A stretch of 64,000 nt of DNA from Paracentrotus lividus (taxonomy: Eukaryota; Echinodermata; Echinoidea; Camarodonta; Echinidae). This document shows positions 12,474 through 23,819 of the stretch, in pieces. The notes under the pieces were generated by a model. The model was not told where the DNA came from. It made no database searches and saw only the letters and a program-made list of their open reading frames with translations. A program made the position numbers and the translations under genes. The stretch covers positions 84,454 to 148,453 of the forward strand of contig CALNVZ010003743.1 in assembly GCA_940671915.1 (NCBI GenBank), given 5' to 3'. The stretch's first letter is position 1. Every line of letters starts with the position of its first letter.

Positions 12474-13644
12474 TTGTTGTGTTAATGTTATCTGCAAAAG
12501 GGGTTCTTGTGTTTGCATTGTTGACCAAAATACGTGTGTAACTTTGGACAAATTTTCATCCATTTTGTATGCAAAAAATGAATGGGCAGAGTTTGTGCTG
12601 ATGATCTGTACTTAAAACAACAATGATTTTGTTAGAGCCTCTGCAACAATATGTGATTTCTTTGTTAGGTTGTTTGATTACAATATTCTATTCAAAATAA
12701 ATGAGGTCAAAGCTTTTTGATGTATCCTATTTACTAAATTGGTTTCAAGAATATTTTATACAAGGGAAATTCCACTTTACACATTTTTGTATTTCAGTAG
12801 ATGGTGATTAATTGGAGCAGCATATAAAAAAAATGATCAAAATTGGTCAAAAAATAAGGATATTACAGCCATTATTATATTTTTGTAAATCACTATTCGA
12901 TCTGCAAATTGGCCACATTTGATAGCATCATGTATGGCCAGCTGTCCACTTATATTAAACACGCAAAACACATTTTCATATTCTTCTCAGATGTTGAAGT
13001 GATTTGAAGTGATTTTTATACCTTTGGTTAATGTATGTCATATATAAAGGTATTTTCCTCAACATACTTTGTCTAATGGTACATTGGATATGTAACTTTT
13101 GATAAAATTAAGTGTGAAATTTCATATACAATCTTATGGAGAGCTGGTTGTATATGACATGTGTTGCCAATTTCCAGAGCAAAAAGTGATTTATTAGATA
13201 AATGTCTGTAATTTCTTTATACCTTGATCAACTTCCCTTTTAATATCTGTTTGCAAATTTTATATCTGTGACAAATACTTTACACAAAACCCATGCCAGC
13301 TGAAAGACTTGGTGTTTTACTAGTTATTGTTATATTTTTAGTGGGGTTGTTTTTTTTGTGTACATTTTGATTATTTTTATATGATCTGTTGTTTATCATT
13401 TGTGTTGTGTGAAGTATGTAATTTTGATAATTTTTTATGTTGTATTTTGTAAATTATGGTAATTTATTTGTTATTATAGGACCACTATTTTTGTGATAAT
13501 TTAGTGTTGGGCTTTTCGATCACATTGTTGTGTATATTGATTTGGTACCATTTATTATTCGTAATTTTCAAAACTGTGGCACTTTGTAAAGGGAAATTTT
13601 GTTTTTTATGTTGTGTTATTTAATAAGTAATATCTGTGAAATTG
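12474..13644. other. AT-rich non-coding stretch
   Basis: Nothing beyond low-complexity T-rich sequence was recognised. No exon-like block stands out. Confidence 0.4.
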
Positions 13645-13830
13645 TCATGGAATATGAATAAAGAGTAATCAGATGAGGAAACTGAATACTTGGGCAAATC
13701 AGATGGAGATGAAAAAGATATGAATGTTCAAAGTCTGTATGTTATCACGATCCTTAGTTTTGTTGGGAATCAATGATCTGAGCCCTGTTGTAGGAATCTG
13801 TGATGTGATGTTCGACAACGCTTCATTCAG
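13645..13830 (+). repeat. Arm copy of the 'atcagat' repeat family
   Basis: It contains gagtaatcagatgagg and then gagccctgttgtaggaatct.tgatgtgatgt. A parallel order of phrases occurs at 14125-14320, so the two are diverged direct copies of one family. Confidence 0.5.
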
Positions 13831-13872
13831 TTCTATAATATAAATTGATATCTTTTTTCCATAGTAGTTGAC

Positions 13873-14008
13873 CAAATGTGAATACTGTCGCAAAAAGTAT
13901 TCACTTGGCAGCATAAGGGATGAAACACATTGTCAAATTTGACAGTGACAGTGTGTTTCATCCTTTTTGTTGGCTAGTGAATATTTTTGCGACAGTATTC
14001 ACAAATTT
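13873..14008. mobile_element. Short palindromic MITE
   Basis: The outer arms contain gtgaatactgtcgcaaaaa and its inverse (tttttgcgacagtattcac). The inner arms contain gatgaaacaca and its inverse. The whole 136-bp segment folds back on itself. Confidence 0.8.
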
Positions 14009-14124
14009 CTTTGTTGACCACAGAACATTGCAAGAGAAATGAATAATTTCCAGCAGTTTTATATAATGCTTTTATTAGATGTATAGTTTAATTAATTAAA
14101 TTATTTTAATTGTTTTAAAGGGGA

Positions 14125-14320
14125 ACTAACCCCTGGAATTTTTTGACATTATTGTACAAAGGAAAATCAGATGAACAATATGATAATTTTATGCAAAATT
14201 CGACACCCTGTTCAAAGGTTAAGTCAATTTTTCCATGTTTTTTATTCCTTTAAAGATTTGTGCGCTTGGCCCTGTTGAAGGTATGTGTGATGTCATTTTG
14301 GACATTTCCTTCTTTTTTTT
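14125..14320 (+). repeat. Arm copy of the 'ccctggaat/atcagat' family
   Basis: It begins with aacccctggaat, continues with ggaaaatcagatgaacaa and ends with ggccctgttgaaggtatgtg. The order matches the copies at 13645 and 15650. Confidence 0.5.
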
Positions 14321-15319
14321 GTACATATTTGTATAACATTTTAAAAATGTATTTTCATTTGTTTCGAATATAGGTTCAATATTTTTTTTTTTTTTATTCC
14401 AAAAGACATGCAGATTTGGTAAAGGCTTTGTATATTAATTGAGGATCTAAATTTTGTTTGACTTTCGTGAAGATAGAATAATATGTATTATTTGATGTAT
14501 ATGACTGAATTTGAAGTTGACCAACATGTCACAGATTTGTTTAACAGTATGTGTACTGATTCTCATCTTTGTATGAGTTGTGACAAGGCTTTGAAAGTTT
14601 GAAACATTGACTTTGAAAATTTGTAACTTGTATGTGGTATATCCAATTATCTTAAAATCGTTTCTTAATCTCATTTTTTGATTTTGACAAATCGAGGGGT
14701 GGGTTCCTTTTGTGTTTACTCGAAAATTTGAAATTGTGTTGTAGTTTTATGGTATTTTCATAAAGACTATGTTTATTTTTATTTATTGTGTTTTCTACTG
14801 TATTATTGTGTAGGAACTGACAAACAAACAAACTTCCCAATACATTTTCTGCAACCTGTGCCTTTTTTCAAATTCATATAGTTTTGATATGTTGTTAGAC
14901 TACTTTAGTTGTTCAATATTTACTTTATATTTGATTTCTGTTGATTTTGTAGTATGCAGTTTTGTAAGTAGTTAGATTATATTTTGGTTTTTCAAGAAAT
15001 GACATGTTTTTTTGTTTTTGTTTTTTGTTTTTGCTATTTTAGTAAATGGTTTTTGTTTAAATTATTTAGGTTTGTGTACATGGAGTGTTTTTTGTTGTTG
15101 TGTTTCAGTCGGGAATGCTTTCTATAGTTTTAGTGTTTGGGTATTGTAGTGCAATTGTGTATGTTATATTTATATTTGTGTGTGTGTATTTGTTATTGTT
15201 ATATTTGTTTGTATGTGGTTGTTTAAAAGTTATATCATGGATATAATGTTATATTATTATGGTGGAAGTGTATGAAAAATATATTTTTTGTTGTGTGTAT
15301 TAAATTGTGCAATATTTAA
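14321..15319. other. T-rich non-coding stretch
   Basis: Long T- and GT-rich simple sequence. No gene or structured element was recognised. Confidence 0.4.
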
Positions 15320-15405
15320 CCCTAATCAGGCCGGGGGGGGGGGAGGGGCGGAATCCCCCCCCCCCTTGGCTATAGCATAGCTGAAAAGGCTTGGCCTGAT
15401 AAGGG
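15320..15405. mobile_element. 86-bp foldback element with G/C runs
   Basis: The ends ccctaatcaggcc (15320-15332) and ggcctgataaggg (15393-15405) are inverted with one mismatch. Inside, a G run is followed by a C run, giving an additional hairpin. Confidence 0.65.
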
Positions 15406-15649
15406 CTAATGTGTTTCATCAAACTTTTGAAAATCACAGTTTTTAGGTATATCCTTTTTAGATATGTCTATCTTTTGTTGTTTTTTGCGTAACTGGTTAC
15501 TTTGCAAGAGCTTTTTAAAAATTTGGTAACTTAACCAATTCTTGCCATGGACAATTGGCATTGCCAAACTACATTATCAGATATAAATTTGCTTCAAGTC
15601 TTGACAGTGAGAATTGCAAAATGTTATCTGCGGCATTTAAAACAAAATC

Positions 15650-15750
15650 TACCCCTGGAATATTCGTAGAATTTTGAATGAACAGAAATCAGATAGTGAT
15701 ACTGTGAAAATTTGGGCAAAATCAGACACTTCCATTCAAAAGTTATGAAT
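15650..15750 (+). repeat. Arm copy of the 'ccctggaat/atcagat' family
   Basis: It contains tacccctggaatattcg, gaaatcagatag, ggcaaaatcagac and ttcaaaagttatgaattt. This is the best-preserved version of the family in the window. Confidence 0.55.
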
Positions 15751-15899
15751 TTTAACAGATGGCATCTTTATTTAGTTTATTTAAAAAATAAGCTTGTTGA
15801 AATGTTGATGTAACCAATTGGTGTTTTTGTTTTAAGAAATGATTAGTAAACAGCCTTGAGCAACGCTAGGTATAAAATTCTGACCCGTTTTTTTTTGTA

Positions 15900-16212
15900 C
15901 AATTCGCGTTCTTCATATGGAGTCGTCACTCTCCGCGTTTAAGCTCTTTGTCTCTGGCCACCACCATTCACTCGCGTGTATTCTTTGAAGACTAATACCT
16001 CTTGTGGTTCTCTTTGACGTGTGGTTGGCTGAGCTACTGTCTTCGCAATTCGCTGAATATTTTTGGAAAACAACACGATAAATCATATACTACCATATTT
16101 TATAATTTGAGTTGTTACTGTTAGATTTCAGTTTTTGAGTTTTTCGAGTTTCTTTATAGTTCCGGAGTTTCATTTTCAAGATTTTGTTATTAGCTGTAAC
16201 CCATTTTGTGCT
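15900..16212 (+). promoter_or_regulatory. Possible transcription start and non-coding first exon
   Basis: GC content and CpG rise abruptly (ctctccgcgtttaagc, ctcgcgtgt), and the block ends at a strong donor (gtgctg|gtaagt). No coding frame of note is open. It could be a 5'-UTR exon for the short exon-like blocks downstream, or a repeat remnant. Confidence 0.25.
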
Positions 16213-16389
16213 GGTAAGTAGATCTATACCGTTTAATAATAGTTACCCATGCCATTTGTAGCGCCGATTACATTATTTACAGTGCATACCCATAATGGCC
16301 ATGCACACAGCCACAGCCAGGGGCAGGGCAGTTTCACTAGTCTATACACATGAACGAGGCTGAGAATCTCCATTTTTAAATTTAGGCCT

Positions 16390-17481
16390 CCATTGGGTGA
16401 TTTCATTATTAGTGTTAACAGTTAGAGGTTGGTGTTACTTATAGTGTTAAGAGCTCAGATAAGGGTTAGATTATCTAAAGTTAGATCTACTATCATTAGA
16501 AAGGGCCTACCGTCTGATACAGGCGAAGAATTTTAACTGCTCATGATTGATACTGATAGTGCACTCTTCTATGCTATAGACTGGCGCGATAAATTCAATT
16601 TTCGATGATAAAAATTGCGTATAACTTTCTAAATTTTTATTTCACAACTGCATTGAAATTAAGTGAAAATTATCACAGTACCCTACATGCAATTAATGAT
16701 TTAATTATTAAGCATTAGTCTAGTATGAAGCAAAGAATATCCATCTGGTTTTTGAGCGTTTTTGAACTTTGAAGTTTGAAGTGTGTGAGTGGAAGGTTGT
16801 GATAGAGTGGTAACACTAACACCAACTGTGAAATCAAATTTTACCGAGGGGATTAATGTTAGCCAATGGAAATTTGTAGGCATAGGGCTTAATGGCTGAG
16901 CACTGTTGAGCAAACGACATTCATCCAAAATTAAACACCCTGACTGGAACTACGTCAACATTAGCTGATTTTTGTTTGTTCAAGTATTTCATTCGTTGCA
17001 CGCATATTACTAAACACACTTCAGACACCAGCACCACATTAAACACCAACAGTGCAACACAGAAACTTCACGACGGGGACTAACGGATGATTAGTTTTAG
17101 GGCTGGTGTACTCAGAATCTCGCCCAAAAACTATATTTTTTTAAAAATTGATACTCACATTGAATTTATGTAACTGCCAAGGATACAAGACTAGATAAAT
17201 TCTTCCACATATTTATGTCATCATAGCAATTATTGATTGATATTTGAAAGCAAAAATTAGTTCCAAACACGTCACCTTTTAGGCTTTTACGCTTTTCAAC
17301 AATAAAGAATAAAATCAGTTAAAATTATTTGTAATTCAATGTTCTATCATGAAAATAAACAATTTCAGTGTTTCCAATTTAAGGAAGGAATACTGACTGA
17401 ATTTGTTATAAAATACTTCCTGTCCTGAATGGGTTAACACTAACACCAACCTCTAATACCGTACGTGAAATCACCCAATGG
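16390..17481. mobile_element. Non-autonomous inverted-repeat element, ~1.1 kb
   Basis: The left end ccattgggtgatttca...gttagaggttggtgtta is mirrored at 17433-17481 (taacaccaacctctaat...tgaaatcacccaatgg). Arms are about 50 bp. No transposase is visible inside. Confidence 0.75.
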
Positions 17482-18038
17482 CATGTTTGTTCACTACTAT
17501 TCAAACTGATATTTTGAGAAATTCTAAATTCAATTTACTCCTTTTTTGTACAAGTTAAGAACGGCAAGTGGACTCAAATGAATCTAACGTTACAAGATTT
17601 TCAAGATTTTGATACCGTTGATATATCTTGTGAAAATCTGGTTTACGAAATGGAGAATTGAGAGGGTCAGCCCTAGACTGAGCAAGATCTGTGTTGAAAA
17701 GATTTAAGAAATAAAACAATTTATTCTGTGAGCCTTAGTATATAAACACAAAGCATGACCCAAATGGTCAAATACACCTTCCAGATGAGCAACACCCGAA
17801 TATAGAATATCTCATTAGTTTGTGATTGTTTACTGTTGGCATATGATCTCAAGAATTTCAAGCGAGATCTTAAGAATTTTCTTTACAAGCACATGTAATT
17901 TTTTATTTTGCACATATGTCTTAAGACACATTTTAATACAAGTAATTAAATATTTTTGGGGAATGGTGGTCAACTTTTAATTTTAATAATTTTTGTAAAG
18001 CACTTATAATGTATTATAAATAATTTTCTGCTTTACAG

Positions 18039-18079
18039 TTGCAGTTGGAAACATTGTGTTTGCAGACTTTGTTATCATT
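18039..18079 (+). CDS. Putative micro-exon 1 (41 nt)
   Basis: It sits between a strong acceptor (ttctgctttacag) and a consensus donor (gtaagt). In the phase-1 frame it reads VAVGNIVFADFVII, counting a split first codon. It is homologous to the block at 18854 and repeated at 20867. Both length classes are 2 mod 3, so it could be coding only with a phase-1 upstream and phase-0 downstream partner. A non-coding transcript is equally possible. Confidence 0.4.
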
Positions 18080-18853
18080 GTAAGTATGTAACCTTTTGCA
18101 AAAGTTTACCACCGGTTTTTATCATTTTAAATTACGTATTAAATGTTTTGTTCAAATTTCTTGCTCTAGTATCAAAAAGTCAAACTCATATTCACAAAAG
18201 CATTATGCAATGAAGAATTATATTTTATTTCTTTGGCAACATTTAATGTGGTTTCATTTTTTCCCCTTTTTTTACATTCATTTAACAGGAGCTTGTATAA
18301 CATTCTGATTTCCATAGTCCTCAAGTACATGTTCCTTGTGATAAAGAGATTGCATTGTAGGAAGGTTTGTTGTACAGTACATCAGTACATATCATAATTT
18401 TGAGTATAGCTGTTAACCTTTTATTTAAAGTTAAGAAAAATATAATTCAGCGATCCTGTTGGATGTTATTATGATGAGCCTTGATAGGTCAACGGGATTA
18501 CCTAGGTTGTGTTTCATAAAGCTGTTCTTACGCTATGCTTGACTTTATGATTGACTATGACCATTTCTCTGGCGCTTACTCAGTGCGCAATGTTTCATTG
18601 AGTACAAGAAAGATCACCAGTTGGTCTTAAAGTCGTGTGTAGTGTATGGACACCTTTATGAAACACAGCAGCAGAATTATCACTTTCAATTTGCAGCATG
18701 TCGTGCAATGACAGGTGCCGTATGGACAACTGTTTGAAGGACAAAGGTTTTTTATGAATTATCTTCGGGGAATGGTGCTAGGTGTTTCTTTTTTGATAAT
18801 GTTTGTAAATCATGTAACAATATAAAATGTACAATTTATTTAAATTTTAACAG

Positions 18854-18903
18854 TCTCAGTTGGAAACCTACAGATATTGTGTTCGGAGAAGTTTGTGGTT
18901 GCT
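18854..18903 (+). CDS. Putative micro-exon 2 (50 nt)
   Basis: The edges are ttttaacag| and |gtaagtat. The sequence is related to micro-exon 1 (cagttggaaac...attgtgtt), and the flanking intronic DNA is also related, showing descent from an ~815-bp duplication. The equivalent frame reads VSVGNLQILCSEKFVVA. It is repeated at 21690-21739 without change in length. Confidence 0.4.
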
Positions 18904-19788
18904 GTAAGTATATAGTCTTGTGCAGAAGTTTAGGACCATATTTATATAATTTGCCTTTATAACCTGTGTATACACCTTAAATGTCTTGCTGAAGAAATAG
19001 CTTTGGTCTATTTGACAAGACTAAAATAAACTTTATTTGCATCCGCGATATGATGAAAGCAAATTTGAGGATCAAATTATTATGAAAGAAGAATAACACA
19101 AGCTCATTCTACAAGTTTGAAAAAGCTTGGAATTAAAAGAAGACCAAAAAAGTATGGACACTAATTCTTGTTAACCTTAATCTCCATTGGGTGATGCATT
19201 TGATGTCCCTGTCCCTTGACTTTTTGCAATAAGTTTAAAATGTAGAAAGTTTTCATATTTCATAGCCAAAATGTTTCTCATTTATTTCAAGATGTATAAA
19301 TATTTTTATTGATTTTACACATTTAAATAGTTAGATAAATTGATTTTTGAGGGAAAGAAAACAGATATTTAGTTTTGCAATTTACATTGCAGGTTATGTG
19401 CATGCCCATTTTTTGCGAATCATGTGATCAACAACAGCCAAGATTAGAGGGGTGTGAGTAAATGTGCACACCCTCCTTCTCCTTCCATGGGCTAGAGTGA
19501 TTAAATATCCCAGCAGGATTAGGGTTAAAATTTAGATTGTTCCATTTTCTTTTCTTTTTATACAAATTAGCATGCAATGTCTGTTTATTTGGATTAGAGT
19601 CAAATATGTTTGTTTGGTGGTTTTTGCTTTCATGTTTGATGTTAGCTTCCCAGGTTTCTGGTTTGATGAGTTATTCTCAATCATTAATGAATGGTGACAT
19701 TGTTGTTTATTGGTGAAAAATGGTATACATTTGACAATATAATTCTACATTGATGTATATATTTTTTTTATTCTTTGTTACTTTACAG

Positions 19789-19830
19789 TTGTTGCTGCCA
19801 TCCTGTTTAATAGTTCTGCAATCAGTTAAG
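19789..19830 (+). CDS. Putative micro-exon 3 (42 nt)
   Basis: Acceptor ctttgttactttacag, donor |gtaatttg. The corresponding frame reads VVAAILFNSSAIS and then a stop just before the donor. The donor lies directly beside a MITE starting at 19838. The counterpart in copy 2 begins at 22666 but is scrambled by indels. Confidence 0.35.
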
Positions 19831-19837
19831 GTAATTT

Positions 19838-20103
19838 GGGTAATTCCAAAATTAAGGGTCTAATTAGTACATTTTTTGTGTCCCAGTTATGTTGGTAACC
19901 CACATCTTAACATGGTGTTGAAGGCTTGGTGAAGATACAAATGGTGTAATGAGATTTTAAGCTGATACTTACCTGTGATTATGGCCTTGATACATTATTT
20001 ACATCTTCACCAAGCCTTCAGCACCATGTAAATATGTCAGTTACCAACATAACCATGACACCAAAAATCTCACCATTTGGTCCTCGAAATTACGGAATTA
20101 CCC
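19838..20103. mobile_element. Foldback MITE, 266 bp
   Basis: The ends gggtaattcc and ggaattaccc are inverted, and long arms follow (caaggcttggtgaagat-type sequence near 19920 mirrored near 20005). Four-base flanks attt/attt may be a target duplication. A second copy lies within the duplicated segment at about 22715-23050. Confidence 0.75.
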
Positions 20104-20866
20104 ATTTACAAAAGTTCTACAAGCCTTGATTTAGACATAGTCCACTAGCAATTTGCCCAAAAAATCTGCAAAAAATATTGTTGTAAGTTTGAAAGAGTAA
20201 TGAAGTAACACATGGGTGGGTATGGGAACCAAAAGTAGAAAATATTTTGGATATGTTAATATGATTTTTTTTTTTTCAATTATTCGTAATTTTAATCTGA
20301 ATTTTGCACAAAAAGATTCCAAACTACACCTAATATCTGTCATCTTAGTATGGAGGTTCAGAGGTGCCATGACATGCTGTTCGCATCTCTGCAGTACACT
20401 ATACTCAATATTGAGAACAACAACATGACCCCTATAGGTATCCATAATAACATGACCCATATTGAGTGGACTATTTCAGGCTGAAATGCTGAAGTAAATA
20501 AAAAAATAATGGATAATACATGGAAATTTTGACAGTGTATGAAATCAAATCCAGTATCTGTACTTCAATGCTAATATATAGGGAGTCGATAATGAAATGT
20601 TTAAATTTCCAGATGAGCAACACCCGAATATAGAATATCTCCATTAGTTTGTGATTGTTTACTGTTGGCATATGATCTCAAGAATTTTCAAGCGAGATCT
20701 CAAGATTTTCTTTACAAGCACATGTAATTTTTTATTTTGCACATATGTCTTAAGACACATTTTAATACAAGTAATTAATATTTTTTGGGGAATGGTGGTC
20801 AACTTTTAGTTTTAATAATTTTTGTAAACACTTATATGATTTATAAATATTATTTCTGCTTTACAG

Positions 20867-20908
20867 TTGCAGTTGGAAACATTGTGTTTGCAGGACTTTG
20901 TTTACATT
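20867..20908 (+). CDS. Putative micro-exon 1, duplicate
   Basis: Same acceptor and gtaagt donor as the block at 18039, with one extra base (cagga for caga), which breaks length equivalence. This may be a real change or an assembly error. Confidence 0.35.
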
Positions 20909-21689
20909 GTAAGTATGTAACCTTTTGCAAAAGTTTACCACCAGGTTTTATAATTTTAAATTACATATTAAATGTTTTGTTCAAATTTCTTGCTCAAGTA
21001 TCAAAAGTCAAACTCATATTCACAAAAGCATTTATGCAATGAAGAATTATTATTTTATTTCTTTGCAACATTTTAATGTGGTTTCATTTTTTCCCCCTTT
21101 TTTTACATTCATTTAACAAGGAACTTGTATAACATTTCTGATTTCCATAGTCCCAAGTACATGTTCCTTGTGATAAAGAGATTGCATTGTAGGAAGGTTT
21201 GTTGTACAGTACATCAGTACATATCATAATTTTGAGTATAGCTGTTAACCTTTTATTTAAAGTTAAGAAAAATATAATCAGTGATCCTGGGATGTTATTA
21301 TGATAGCCTGATAGGTCAACGGGATTACCTAGGTTGTGTTTCATAAAGCGTTCTTATGCTATGCTTGACTTTATAATTGACTGATGACCATTTCTCTGGC
21401 GCTACTCAGTGCGCAATGTTTCATTGAGTACAAGAAGGATCACCAGTTGGTCTTAAAGTCATGTGTAGTGTATGTGACACCTTTATGAAACACAGCCCAA
21501 GAATTATCACTTTCAATTTGCAGCATGTCGTGCAATGACAGGTGCCGTATGGACAACTGTTTGAAGGACAAAGGTTTTTTATGAATTATCTTCTTGGGAA
21601 TGGTGCTAGGTGTTTTTTTTTATAATGTTTGTAAATCAAGTAACAATATAAATATGTACAATTTTTAATTTACAATTTTTAATTTACAG

Positions 21690-21739
21690 TCTCAGTTGGA
21701 AACCTACAGATATTGTGTTCGGAGAAGTTTGTGGTTGCT
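21690..21739 (+). CDS. Putative micro-exon 2, duplicate
   Basis: The exon body is identical to 18854-18903, but the donor has changed from gtaagt to gtaata, which would weaken splicing. The acceptor is retained. Confidence 0.35.
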
Positions 21740-23819
21740 GTAATATATATAGTCTTGTGCAGAGAATTAGGACCATATTATATAAATTGCCTTTATAACC
21801 TGTGTATACACATTAAATGTCTTGCTGAAGAAATAGCTTTGGTCTATTTGACAAGACTAAAATAAACTTTATTTGCATCCGCGATATATGAAAGCAAATT
21901 TGAGGATCAAATTATTATGAAAGAAGAATAATACAAGCTCATTCTACAAGTTTGAAAAAGCTTGGAATTAAAGAAGACCCCAAAAGTATGGAACACTAAT
22001 TCTTGTTAACCTTATATCCATTGGGTGATGCATTTGATGTCCCTGTCCCTTGACATTTTTGCAATAAGTTTAAAATGTAGAAAGTTTTCATATTTCAACT
22101 GCCAAAATTGTTTCTACATTTATTTCAAGATGTATAAATATTTTTATTGATTTTACACATTTAAATCAGTATGATAAATTGATTTTTGAGGGAAAGAAAA
22201 ACAGATATTTAGTTTTGCAATTTACATTGCAGGTTATGTGCATGCCCATTTTTTGCGAATCATGTGATCAACAACAGCCAAGATTAGAGGGGGTGTGAGT
22301 AAATGTGCACCCCCCCCCTCCTTCTCCTTCCATGGGCTAGAGTGATTAAAATATCCCAGCAGGATAGGGTTAAAATTTAGATTGTTCCATTTTTCTTTTC
22401 TTTTTTATACAAATTAAGCATGCAATGTCTTGTTAAATTTGGATTAGAGTCAAATATGTTTGTTTGGTGGTTTTTGCTTTCATGTTTGATGTTAGCTTCC
22501 CAGGTTTCTGGTTTATAGAATGAGTTATTTCTATAAGTCATTGTCATTATAGAATGGGTGACATTGTTGTGTTGGTATTGGTGAAAATGGTATAAGCATT
22601 TGAACAATTATACCATTCTATACTGATATAAGTAATTATTTCTTTTGATTCTTTGTTACTTACAGTTGTTGCCCTGCCATCGGGCACTGTTTAATAGTTC
22701 TGGCAATCAGTTAAGGGTAATTTTGGGTAATCTCCAAAATTAAGGGGTCTAATTTAGCCTGACATTTTTTTGCTGTCACACAGTTATGTATTGTACCCAA
22801 CCCACATATCTTCACATCCGTGTTATGAAGGCTATGGTGAGAGAGATACAAATGGTGTAGGTGAATGAGATTGTAATAGCGGTGGATACTTACCAATTGC
22901 TGCATTTAATGGCCATTGATACATTATTTCATCTTCACCAAGCCTCAGGCACCCTGCAAGATATGTCACTGTACTTCAACCATAACCATGACCCAAAAAG
23001 GTCTACAACCATAATCTTGGTCCTCGGAAATTACGGAAGAGTTACCCATTTATCAGACGTTCCTTACAAGCCCTTGCCATTTAACATAGTCCACTAGCAA
23101 TTTGACCCCAAAAATCTTGTCAAAAAAAATATGTGTTCGCTTTAAGAGTTAGGACATGGTTATGTAATGAAATGTAACACATGTGTTTCGTATCTTGAAC
23201 CAAAAGTAAGATACTTAAATATTGAATCTGGAGACTGAGTTAACATACTTAATGATGTTTAAACTTTTATTCAAATTACATTTCGTATTTTTAAAAAACA
23301 CAAGCACCAATTTCTTAATTCCCGTCTGCGAACAATTGTTTGCAAACAAAAGAGAATTCTTCATAAAGAACTACACTAATTAGTCTTCCCTAATAACTTC
23401 TGTCATCGTCTTATAGTATGGAGGGTAGTTCAGGTCTAGGTGAGACCACTGACATCTCCATAGTTATCTGCTTACAACACGCATAATCTTGACTCTCAGT
23501 TGCACAGTACAACCTCTATTACTTAAATCCTTTAATATTATCAAATTGAGAAACGAAACCCAACATGAACCTATATGGTATTACTCACATCTTTTAACGA
23601 TAAAATTACGAGTCAGCACCCATATTGAGTGGACTATTTCAGGCTGATGCCTGACACCGTGAATAAAACAAAAGATAAATAAGAGACTGAAAATGAATAC
23701 ATTGGAACACCAGTGTGACATTTGTGTAACATGAATTATTCAAAAAATCCAGTACCTGTACTAAAAAGCACACTAACTATGCTTAAATTCTAATATTGGA
23801 GTCGATAATGGAAGCTATG

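Larger units (their letters stand above)
17781..20608 (+). repeat. Tandem segmental duplication, copy 1 (2.8 kb)
   Basis: The segment starts ttccagatgagcaacacccg and ends with gtcgataatgaaatgt. The same order of sequence repeats immediately downstream, with high identity over the first ~1.9 kb. It contains three splice-flanked short blocks and a MITE. Confidence 0.92.
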
